Positions 1 through 5,432 of a stretch of 5,495 nucleotides of DNA are shown here, piece by piece (the stretch's first letter is position 1; each line of letters opens with the position of its first letter). The translations under genes and the position numbers were made by a program. Source of the stretch: an uncultured Bacillaceae bacterium (GTDB lineage Bacteria > Bacillota > Bacilli > Bacillales > Alkalibacillaceae); the NCBI GenBank assembly GCA_937958375.1, contig CALGNY010000091.1, forward strand, positions 1-5,495, given 5' to 3'. The notes beneath the pieces were generated by a model, which was not told where the DNA came from, did no database searches, and was given only the letters and a program-made list of their open reading frames with translations.

Positions 1-126
1 ATATGTGCCCGCGACGAAAATATATGCGTCCAGCAACGTACTATTTGCGACCGAATGCGTGCTATATACACCCACCACCAGAATATATGCACCCATCACC
101 AGAACATTTGAGCCAACCCAACCCCA
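1..126. repeat. Degenerate 21-bp tandem repeat array, six units, cut by left edge
   Basis: Six units start at 1, 22, 43, 64, 85 and 106, exactly 21 bp apart with no insertion or deletion. Each begins ATAT or ATTT, mostly followed by GC or a variant, then a C-rich middle (CCCA, CCGA, TCCA). Units 4 and 5 (64-105) are the closest pair, differing at 3 of 21 bases; the others are strongly diverged. Because 21 is divisible by three, frames stay open: the plus strand reads heptads of the form I-C-x5 until TGA at 109-111, and the minus strand is open from TAA at 133-135 to the window edge. Neither frame shows a ribosome binding site or a third-position bias between units, so I call it a repeat and not a gene. 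The array probably continues to the left. Confidence 0.75.
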
Positions 127-134
127 AATCGGTT

Positions 135-171
135 AAACAAAAAAGATGACCGGGAGCCATCTTTTTTGTTT
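135..171 (-). terminator. Rho-independent terminator of ctpB, likely bidirectional
   Basis: A 14-bp perfect inverted repeat (135-148 with 158-171) contains six A on one side and six T on the other, flanking GATG/CATC, with a nine-base centre that can extend the stem by G-U and C-G pairs. On the minus strand it starts four bases after the ctpB stop codon and ends in a T-rich arm. The A/T symmetry means it could also stop plus-strand transcription coming out of the repeat array at 1-126. Confidence 0.85.
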
Positions 172-175
172 CATA

Positions 176-1672
176 TTAATTACTGGTGACTTCTTCGAGT
201 GCGCGTTGGAGCTGGTTATCATGAGCTGGGTCTTCAACGGCATCAAGAATGCTCGTTTCCAAGGTTTCTTCTGTCAGCTCATCGATGACCCCAGTTACCT
301 CCAAGTCGTTGTCTTGCTGGAATTGTTCGACTGCCGCTTCGGTTTGTTCATCGAAATAGCCATCCATCCGATCGAGCTCATAGCCTAAACCGTCCAACAT
401 GATTTGTGCTTTTTCGATTTCATCGTTATTCATATCCAATTCCAACGGTTCATCCGTTTGAATGAGTGTTAGATAGAAAAATTCTGGCTGCTTCACTTCA
501 ATGGTCGGTTCTACCCCGACTTCGTTGATTTGATTCCCATGTGGACTGAGCCAATTCATCACGGTAATTTTCAACAAGCCGTCTTCCAATTCCATTGCCT
601 GCTGGACCGTTCCTTTACCGAACGTCGTTTCACCAATGATCTCGTATTCGGTCACTTCCTTCAAGGCTGCTGCCAAAATTTCTGATGCGGAAGCACTTCC
701 TTCATTAATCAGGACAGCGATTGGGTAATCTTTATGTCCTTGACCGTTCGTATAAAAAGCCTCACCCGGTTCACCGCGACGCTCCGTTTGAACATATGGT
801 TCGTCAGCCTCTAGGAAATTTGCAAGAATTCGTTCCACTGAATCCAGCAAACCACCCGGGTTTCCTCGGACGTCAATGACCAAGCCATCGATGTTCTCCT
901 CATTCTCTAATCGCAACAATTCATCGTTAAATTCTTGTGCCGTCCCTTCCCCGAAAGAACGGATTTCAAGGACACCGACGTTTTTGCCGTTCTCTTCCAT
1001 CACTTCAGAGTAAACCGTCGTCAACGGAATCGTGTCGCGTGTGATTGTGATCTCAATCGGATCCTCAACACCCGGTCGATCGATCGTTAACACGACATCG
1101 GTTCCTTTTTCGCCACGGATCAGTGAAGTCGCTTCATAAACCGTATATTCTTGAACGGATTCGCCATCGACTTCGAGGACCCGGTCATTCGGCCGGATTC
1201 CCGCTTTCTCAGCTGGTGAATCCTTTAGCGGTGCAATAATCGTAATGTGATCATCACGCTTTGTCACCTCTGCACCTATTCCTTCAAACGTAGACTCTAG
1301 CGATTGATTGAACTGCTCGGTCATTTCTTCATCTAAGTACTCACTATATGGGTCGCCCAATTGTTCGACCATACCTTCAATGGCCCCATTCATCAGCTCA
1401 TCGCGGTCAATTTCATCCACAAAATTTTGCTCAATGATATCCATGGCCAAATCCAACGATTGAAAATCATCGGAAACTTCTCCGTCATGTGGATCGGCAC
1501 TCGATTCTTCATATTGTGTTAAATCTTCTGATTCATCTGCCGTTTCCGTTGTTTCCCCTGAATCTTGAGATTCTGTCGTGCCCATTGCCTGCATCGTCAA
1601 TCCGGTTGCCAGACCGCCGATCAGCAGAGCGACAACCATCATTCCTATAAAAAACTTTTTGCTGATATTCAT
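176..1672 (-). CDS. ctpB: CtpB-type carboxyl-terminal processing protease (S41, PDZ, peptidoglycan-binding)
   Basis: An exported serine protease of family S41A, 498 aa, close to the roughly 480 aa of Bacillus subtilis CtpB. Order of parts: an N-terminal signal or anchor helix (about 7-29) after two lysines; an Asp/Glu/Ser/Thr-rich acidic linker (32-70); a PDZ domain (about 125-215, with GIGAEV and SPAEKAGI); the S41 core (about 216-395) with DVRGNPGG (267-274) and GSASASEI (325-332); and a C-terminal peptidoglycan-binding domain (about 416-471, with DGYFDEQTEAAVEQFQ). By alignment to CtpB (S309, K334, Q338) the catalytic triad is S328, K353 and Q357, all present with the same spacing, so the enzyme should be active. 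In B. subtilis CtpB cleaves SpoIVFA during sporulation; the substrate here is not known. The ATG start is preceded by GAGGTGAA at 1676-1683. It lies beyond a terminator from the ftsE-ftsX-M23 unit, so it is probably transcribed separately. Using the symbol ctpB relies on family and neighbourhood; a paralogue such as CtpA is less likely. Confidence 0.93.
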   Translation of the reverse strand: MNISKKFFIGMMVVALLIGGLATGLTMQAMGTTESQDSGETTETADESEDLTQYEESSADPHDGEVSDDFQSLDLAMDIIEQNFVDEIDRDELMNGAIEGMVEQLGDPYSEYLDEEMTEQFNQSLESTFEGIGAEVTKRDDHITIIAPLKDSPAEKAGIRPNDRVLEVDGESVQEYTVYEATSLIRGEKGTDVVLTIDRPGVEDPIEITITRDTIPLTTVYSEVMEENGKNVGVLEIRSFGEGTAQEFNDELLRLENEENIDGLVIDVRGNPGGLLDSVERILANFLEADEPYVQTERRGEPGEAFYTNGQGHKDYPIAVLINEGSASASEILAAALKEVTEYEIIGETTFGKGTVQQAMELEDGLLKITVMNWLSPHGNQINEVGVEPTIEVKQPEFFYLTLIQTDEPLELDMNNDEIEKAQIMLDGLGYELDRMDGYFDEQTEAAVEQFQQDNDLEVTGVIDELTEETLETSILDAVEDPAHDNQLQRALEEVTSN

Positions 1673-1675
1673 CCG

Positions 1676-1683
1676 TTCACCTC
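1676..1683 (-). promoter_or_regulatory. Ribosome binding site of ctpB
   Basis: GAGGTGAA on the minus strand ends three bases before the ATG, with the GAGGTG core about five bases upstream. It is a near-consensus Shine-Dalgarno sequence and supports the start at 1672. Confidence 0.75.
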
Positions 1684-1753
1684 AAAACGCATTATGTTAT
1701 TGACTCTGGAAATCTACTATATACTTATCCCTATACTTGAATTGTATATGACT

Positions 1754-1783
1754 ATGATACAAATGGAAATAAGGAATACTCAA
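1754..1783 (-). promoter_or_regulatory. Candidate sigma-A type promoter for ctpB
   Basis: On the minus strand TTGAGT (1783-1778) and TATCAT (1759-1754) are 18 bases apart, in the AT-rich gap between the upstream terminator and the ctpB ribosome binding site. This would give a leader of about 75 nt. No clear sporulation (sigma-G or sigma-F) promoter was seen although B. subtilis ctpB is expressed in sporulation. Both hexamers are imperfect and the region is AT-rich, so the call is tentative. Confidence 0.4.
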
Positions 1784-1797
1784 ATTGTTTATAAATA

Positions 1798-1834
1798 GAT
1801 AAAAGCATCACACACGTTGTGCAATGCTTTTATC
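1798..1834 (-). terminator. Rho-independent terminator after the M23 peptidase gene
   Basis: An 11-bp perfect inverted repeat (1798-1808 with 1824-1834, GATAAAAGCAT and its complement) surrounds a second short stem CACA/TGTG (1811-1814 with 1818-1821) separated by a 2x2 internal loop. On the minus strand the descending arm contains CTTTTATC and is followed by more T-rich sequence. It lies about 60 bases past the M23 stop codon and before the ctpB promoter candidate, so it marks the end of the ftsE-ftsX-M23 transcript. The near symmetry allows activity in both directions. Confidence 0.8.
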
Positions 1835-1892
1835 GTACTATAGGAAGCGTTAACCGTAAACTTCCATTCTTTCTTTGTCATTCGTTTTCAAC

Positions 1893-3377
1893 TTAGCGGA
1901 TACCGAAACTAGTTGGGTTAACAGCATTTGATTTATTTACGTTCCACTCACCACGATGGATTTCAAAGTGCAAGTGTTGACCCGTTGAATTTCCGGTGTT
2001 CCCCATGTTACCAATGTACTGTCCTTGACTGACGGTTTGTCCCGTTTGTACAGCCCGATTTCTCAAGTGGGCGTAAACCGTTGTATATTTCTGCCCATTC
2101 ACGATATGAGAAATGAACACAACATTTCCGTAACTGCTTGAATAGTAAGATCTTGCTACGACTCCAGATGCAGAGGCTTTGATCGGAACAGTACCAGCTT
2201 TCGCAAAGTCAACTCCAGGGTGGTTGGATGAACAGATGGAACAACTTCTCTTTCCATACCCAGAGGACATATAGCCACCGTCAAGAGGGCGAATGAACCC
2301 GCTTGAGAAGTTAGAAGTTTGTTCGATCTTACTTCCTTCGCTACCTCCGTTGTTACCACCAGAGGATTTTTTCGCAGATGCTGCTTGTTTTTTGCGTTCT
2401 TCTTCAGCTTTTTTCTGTGCAATCAACTTATCAAAAGCTGCTGCTTGAGCTCTTAAGTTTTCTTCTTTCTCAGCCAAAGTCATTTGGTGATTGTGCAATT
2501 CTTCTTCTTGCTCTTCCAGCTTAGCCAGTTGCGTATCTTTCATACCCAACTGGTCTTCCAACTGTACAAATAGGTTGTCCAATTTGTTTTTCTCAGCTGT
2601 GAGTGATGCTTTTTGGGACTCTAGCGCTTTCTTTTCTTCAGAAACCTTATTGCGCTGTGCGGTTACGGTTTCTTTATCTTTTTCAACTTGTACTTTGTTT
2701 TCTTCAACTTGTGCTTTATTGGATTCTACTTTTTTCTTATTCGCTTCAAGATCTTTTTTCTCTTGAATGTGAGTTTCTAAAATATTGTTGTCTTGCTCCA
2801 TGATTTTATTGACCGCAACTGTACGGTTAATGAAATCACCGAAGTCTTTAGAACCTAGAATAACTTCCAAATAGCGGATGTCTCCACCATTTTTCTGCAA
2901 ACTACGAAGACGGTTCTTCAATAGTTCTTCACGCTTTTCGATACTTGCTTCTTGTTCTTTGATTTCTTCTTTCAAGACTTCAATTTCTTCTTTTAACTTC
3001 TTGATCTCAGCCTGAAGCTCATCAATTCTTTCTTCCAACTGATTGATTTCACTGTTCAGCTTGTCAATTTCACTTTGTTTCGTATTGATTTCACTTTCTT
3101 TTTTCTCAAGCTCTTTGATTTTTTGGTCGATTTGATTTTGAGTTTCGCTTGCTTCACTGTCGAGTTTGTTGATTTCACTCTGCGTATTTTTCTGTTTCTC
3201 TTTAATGTTGTTTAATCGGCTTTTCGCCTGGTCGAGTTCGCTTTTGACATTTTTGTGTTTGCTGTTTACTTCTTGTTTTTCTTTCTGTAGTTGATCAACG
3301 CTTTTTGCGTCGACCTCAGTTGTCGTTGATAGCTGGAAAATTCCTACGAACAAAAGTGCAGTCAATAGTAGTTTCAT
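1893..3377 (-). CDS. Secreted coiled-coil M23 (LytM) peptidoglycan hydrolase, probable FtsEX partner
   Basis: A 494-aa protein from the preferred ATG. Parts: a signal peptide with hydrophobic residues 2-16 and a likely cut after VDA (24); a long Lys/Glu-rich coiled coil (about 25-320) interrupted by a segment at 156-195 (LRSLQKNGGD, then LEVILGSKDFGDF) that closely resembles the coiled-coil domains of CwlO and PcsB, which bind FtsX; a Ser/Gly/Asn-rich linker (about 332-358); and an M23 domain (about 359-490). The M23 site is complete: H386 and D390 (HPGVD), H437 (YAHL), H468 and H470 (HLH). Such enzymes cut peptide cross-bridges or stems in peptidoglycan, and the intact set argues for a real hydrolase and not an EnvC-like degenerate activator. 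It follows ftsX on the same strand, supporting a role as FtsEX-controlled hydrolase. The start is uncertain: ATG 3377 has GGGG nine bases upstream, TTG 3392 has the better AAAGGGG and adds a lysine before the signal core, and TTG 3410 has no ribosome binding site. Exact bond specificity cannot be told. Confidence 0.9.
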   Translation of the reverse strand: MKLLLTALLFVGIFQLSTTTEVDAKSVDQLQKEKQEVNSKHKNVKSELDQAKSRLNNIKEKQKNTQSEINKLDSEASETQNQIDQKIKELEKKESEINTKQSEIDKLNSEINQLEERIDELQAEIKKLKEEIEVLKEEIKEQEASIEKREELLKNRLRSLQKNGGDIRYLEVILGSKDFGDFINRTVAVNKIMEQDNNILETHIQEKKDLEANKKKVESNKAQVEENKVQVEKDKETVTAQRNKVSEEKKALESQKASLTAEKNKLDNLFVQLEDQLGMKDTQLAKLEEQEEELHNHQMTLAEKEENLRAQAAAFDKLIAQKKAEEERKKQAASAKKSSGGNNGGSEGSKIEQTSNFSSGFIRPLDGGYMSSGYGKRSCSICSSNHPGVDFAKAGTVPIKASASGVVARSYYSSSYGNVVFISHIVNGQKYTTVYAHLRNRAVQTGQTVSQGQYIGNMGNTGNSTGQHLHFEIHRGEWNVNKSNAVNPTSFGIR

Positions 3378-3386
3378 GAAATTTTT

Positions 3387-3407
3387 CCCCAATTTTTGTT
3401 CCCCTTT
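3387..3407 (-). promoter_or_regulatory. Two Shine-Dalgarno-like sites that decide the M23 gene start
   Basis: On the minus strand AAAGGGG (3407-3401) lies eight bases before TTG 3392, and GGGG (3390-3387) lies nine bases before ATG 3377. The first is the better match to the 16S rRNA tail, the second serves the better start codon. Both give a usable signal peptide. The longer reading from TTG 3410 has no such site and would place AAAGGGG inside the gene. Confidence 0.5.
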
Positions 3408-3484
3408 CAATCTGTAAAAACTAGATTTTCAGTAGCTATTTTTCTGTGCTGTTTTCAGAAGTAGATTGGTTTCCTCTCTCGTCT

Positions 3485-4378
3485 CTAGACTCGAAGGAAC
3501 TTGCGAACACTCATGACACTTCCCCATATTCCAATCACAACGCCGATTCCTAGTAAAATTGCTGAGATCTGCCATACAAATGGATTCGCAGGCAATAATT
3601 CAAAGAACGGAATTGGTATATCTTCTGAGAATTGCGAGTACAAGTAGTTGTAACCACCTGCAACGACCGCAATCGGTATGATCGAACCGAGAATACCCAT
3701 TAAGGCACCTTCCACGAAGAAAGGCCAACGGATAAAGCTGTTCTTCGCTCCGACCAATTTCATAATGCCGATTTCTGTCTGTCGTGCGATAATCGTCATC
3801 TTGATCGTGTTGGAAATTAAGAAAATCGCAGTCAGCAATAATGCGCCGATGAAGATAATCCCAATCCATCTAGCAATCTCGTTAAACGTGATCAATCGAT
3901 CGACAACGTCTTCCATGTAGTTGACTTCTTCCACGTTGTCCATTTGTTCAATTTTCTGGGCGACACCTGCCAGCTGCTCTGCTTCATAGGTTTTTATATT
4001 AAATGCATCATTCAACGGGTTAAACTGCTCAAACAGTTGCCATTGGTCACCCGTTTCACCCATATCTGACATTAAGTTCTCAAGCTCTTGTTCTCTTGAT
4101 GAGAACTCTAACTCACTAATTTCTGATATCTCACTGATTTGTGATTCCAACTCTTGAATGTCTGGCTCTTCAGCGGTCATATCTATGTATACCTTCATCT
4201 GAGCTTCATTCTCGATGTTTTCTGCCAGCTGGTTGAGGTTAAACATTAGGACTAAGAAAATCCCTACCAATACCAGCGTTGTTGTTACAGCTCCGACCGA
4301 TGCGACGGTCATCCAACTATTCCTGACTATATTTTTCGCGCCTTCACGTACGTGACGCTTGGCCGTACTAAGCTTCAT
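3485..4378 (-). CDS. ftsX: Cell division ABC transporter permease FtsX
   Basis: The membrane subunit of the FtsEX complex, 297 aa, the usual length for Gram-positive FtsX. It has a short basic cytoplasmic N-terminus, then four predicted membrane helices (about 24-46, 170-190, 218-242, 269-291). Between helices 1 and 2 lies the large extracellular domain (about 47-168) that in this family binds the wall hydrolase; the loop between 3 and 4 is short. The cytoplasmic segment RQTEIGIMKLVGA (199-211) is the typical coupling stretch of FtsX/MacB-type permeases that contacts the ATPase. FtsX does not transport a known substrate; it passes the FtsE ATPase cycle to a hydrolase outside. The start overlaps the end of ftsE by 11 bases, with GAGGGG (4393-4388) nine bases upstream inside ftsE, which points to translational coupling and fixed stoichiometry. 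Confidence 0.97.
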   Translation of the reverse strand: MKLSTAKRHVREGAKNIVRNSWMTVASVGAVTTTLVLVGIFLVLMFNLNQLAENIENEAQMKVYIDMTAEEPDIQELESQISEISEISELEFSSREQELENLMSDMGETGDQWQLFEQFNPLNDAFNIKTYEAEQLAGVAQKIEQMDNVEEVNYMEDVVDRLITFNEIARWIGIIFIGALLLTAIFLISNTIKMTIIARQTEIGIMKLVGAKNSFIRWPFFVEGALMGILGSIIPIAVVAGGYNYLYSQFSEDIPIPFFELLPANPFVWQISAILLGIGVVIGIWGSVMSVRKFLRV

Positions 4379-5054
4379 AACCGTATTCCCCTCGATGCTC
4401 GTCTCTCACTATTTGGCCGTTTTCCATAGCGATGACTCTTTTTCTAAGTTTGTTTACGATTTCTTGGCTGTGTGTTGCCATGACAATGGTCGTGCCTCTC
4501 GTATTGATCTCTTCAAAGATCCGCATGATTTCCCATGACGTCTCTGGATCCAAGTTTCCTGTAGGCTCGTCCGCAATGACAAGCTTCGGATTATTGATGA
4601 TTGCCCGAGCAATAGCAACCCGTTGTTGTTCCCCACCGGATAATTGGTTAGGAAGGAATCTCGCTTTCTGTTTCAACCCGACCATATCCAGCACTTCCAA
4701 GACACGTTTATTGATTTTTCTTGGATTCTCTTCAATAACTTCTAAAGCAAAAGCGACATTTTCAAAAGCGGTCAGCTTCGGCAATAGCTTAAAGTCCTGG
4801 AAGATGACGCCGACGTTACGGCGTAGGTAAGGAACCTCTTTCTCCTTCATCTCTGTCACATTGGTGCCGTCAATGACGACTTCGCCTTTTGTCGCAAGTT
4901 CTTCGCGGTACATCATTTTAATGAATGAACTCTTTCCCGCTCCACTCGCACCGACGATATAGACGAATTCCCCTACGTCAATGTTGACGGAAAGATCATC
5001 AACTGCGACGACCCCGTTACTATATTCTTTGTGGACATTCTTCATCTTGATCAT
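4368..5054 (-). CDS. ftsE: Cell division ATP-binding protein FtsE
   Basis: The cytoplasmic ATPase of the FtsEX complex, 228 aa, matching the usual FtsE length. All nucleotide-binding motifs are intact: Walker A GASGAGKS (35-42), Q-loop Q86 in FQDFKLLP, signature LSGGEQQR (138-145), Walker B LVIADE (158-163) with D-loop NLDP, and H-loop H195. The stretch FQDFKLLPKLTAFENVAFAL is characteristic of FtsE as opposed to LolD or MacB ATPases. FtsE binds FtsX and its ATP cycle is needed to activate peptidoglycan hydrolases (CwlO in B. subtilis, PcsB in streptococci, EnvC and amidases in E. coli). The start at 5054 fits the family (MI-MK-V pattern); a second ATG three codons on is less likely. Upstream is GGGGAA seven bases away, an off-consensus ribosome binding site. 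It opens the ftsE-ftsX-M23 unit. Confidence 0.97.
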   Translation of the reverse strand: MIKMKNVHKEYSNGVVAVDDLSVNIDVGEFVYIVGASGAGKSSFIKMMYREELATKGEVVIDGTNVTEMKEKEVPYLRRNVGVIFQDFKLLPKLTAFENVAFALEVIEENPRKINKRVLEVLDMVGLKQKARFLPNQLSGGEQQRVAIARAIINNPKLVIADEPTGNLDPETSWEIMRIFEEINTRGTTIVMATHSQEIVNKLRKRVIAMENGQIVRDEHRGEYGYEA

Positions 5055-5432
5055 AATACGTTTCCCCGTACCCCCTGATGTTTTTTCGTTAGTTGTCGAT
5101 TCTTGGTTGGTATTTTTATGAATGATATATTCATAGATTTATTTGCTAGATTGTGTTGTTTTTAGTAGTCATTAAACAACCAACTTGAATTGATATGACC
5201 AATTATAACATTTATCGGCATAAATTTTACCCTTTTTAATATTACATTTTCATTTCAAATATCCCGTTAAATTGGAATAAATAGGGCGTTTGACCAGTAT
5301 TTTAGCGTATTTTGTATTAAGTTCGATGTGGATACGCGGAAATCCTGCTTATCCCGACAATATTTTATCTACTAGCCAGGCTTTAGGCCTATATATCATC
5401 TGAAATTAGGACTTGTGGGAAGGTTGGGGGTG
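5055..5432. other. Intergenic region upstream of ftsE, with promoter and structured leader
   Basis: No convincing gene lies here. Reading toward ftsE (minus strand), it holds an AT-rich stretch, an extended -10 promoter (5202-5210), and about 140 nt of leader. The leader has a 7-bp inverted repeat TATGAAT/ATTCATA (5117-5123 with 5129-5135) inside a wider 7-bp pair TTGGTTG/CAACCAA (5103-5109 with 5177-5183). No riboswitch class was recognised. In B. subtilis the gene before ftsE is, from memory, cccB (a cytochrome c); it is not present within these bases. Positions 5211-5432 otherwise show only AT-rich sequence and a G-rich run near 5417-5434. Confidence 0.6.
5202..5210 (-). promoter_or_regulatory. 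Extended -10 promoter for ftsE-ftsX-M23
   Basis: On the minus strand TGTTATAAT reads as a perfect sigma-A -10 hexamer (TATAAT, 5207-5202) with the TG extension one base upstream. The -35 position holds only GTAAAA-like sequence, which is acceptable for extended -10 promoters. Transcription would start near 5195, leaving about 140 nt before the ftsE ATG. No WalR pair of TGTAA-type half sites was seen beside it. Confidence 0.6.

Noticed and set aside
1..126. CRISPR array
   Set aside because: Units follow each other without spacers, are only 21 bp and strongly diverged; no cas gene is present.
146..388. Plus-strand open frame of 80 aa over the ctpB terminator and 3' end
   Set aside because: It lies opposite ctpB, starts inside the terminator hairpin and has no ribosome binding site or recognisable domain; it is a shadow frame.
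1843..1865. Short hairpin GGAAG/CTTCC between the M23 stop and its terminator
   Set aside because: Only five base pairs with a 13-base loop and no T tract; too weak to call.
2491..2803. Two plus-strand open frames rich in Ser, Cys, Phe and Leu
   Set aside because: They are the complement of the Lys/Glu-rich coiled coil of the M23 gene; the composition is explained by that gene.
4432..4830. Plus-strand open frame of 132 aa opposite ftsE
   Set aside because: ftsE is fully intact on the other strand with all motifs; the frame has no family features of its own.
5286..5295. Half of a CtsR-like site (GGTCAAA on the minus strand)
   Set aside because: CtsR operators need two tandem heptads; only one is present.
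5290..5318. Plus-strand promoter-like pair TTGACC and TGTATT, 17 bases apart, pointing into the right array
   Set aside because: The -10 is poor, the region is AT-rich and no plus-strand gene follows within the window; worth only a note if the array proves to be transcribed.
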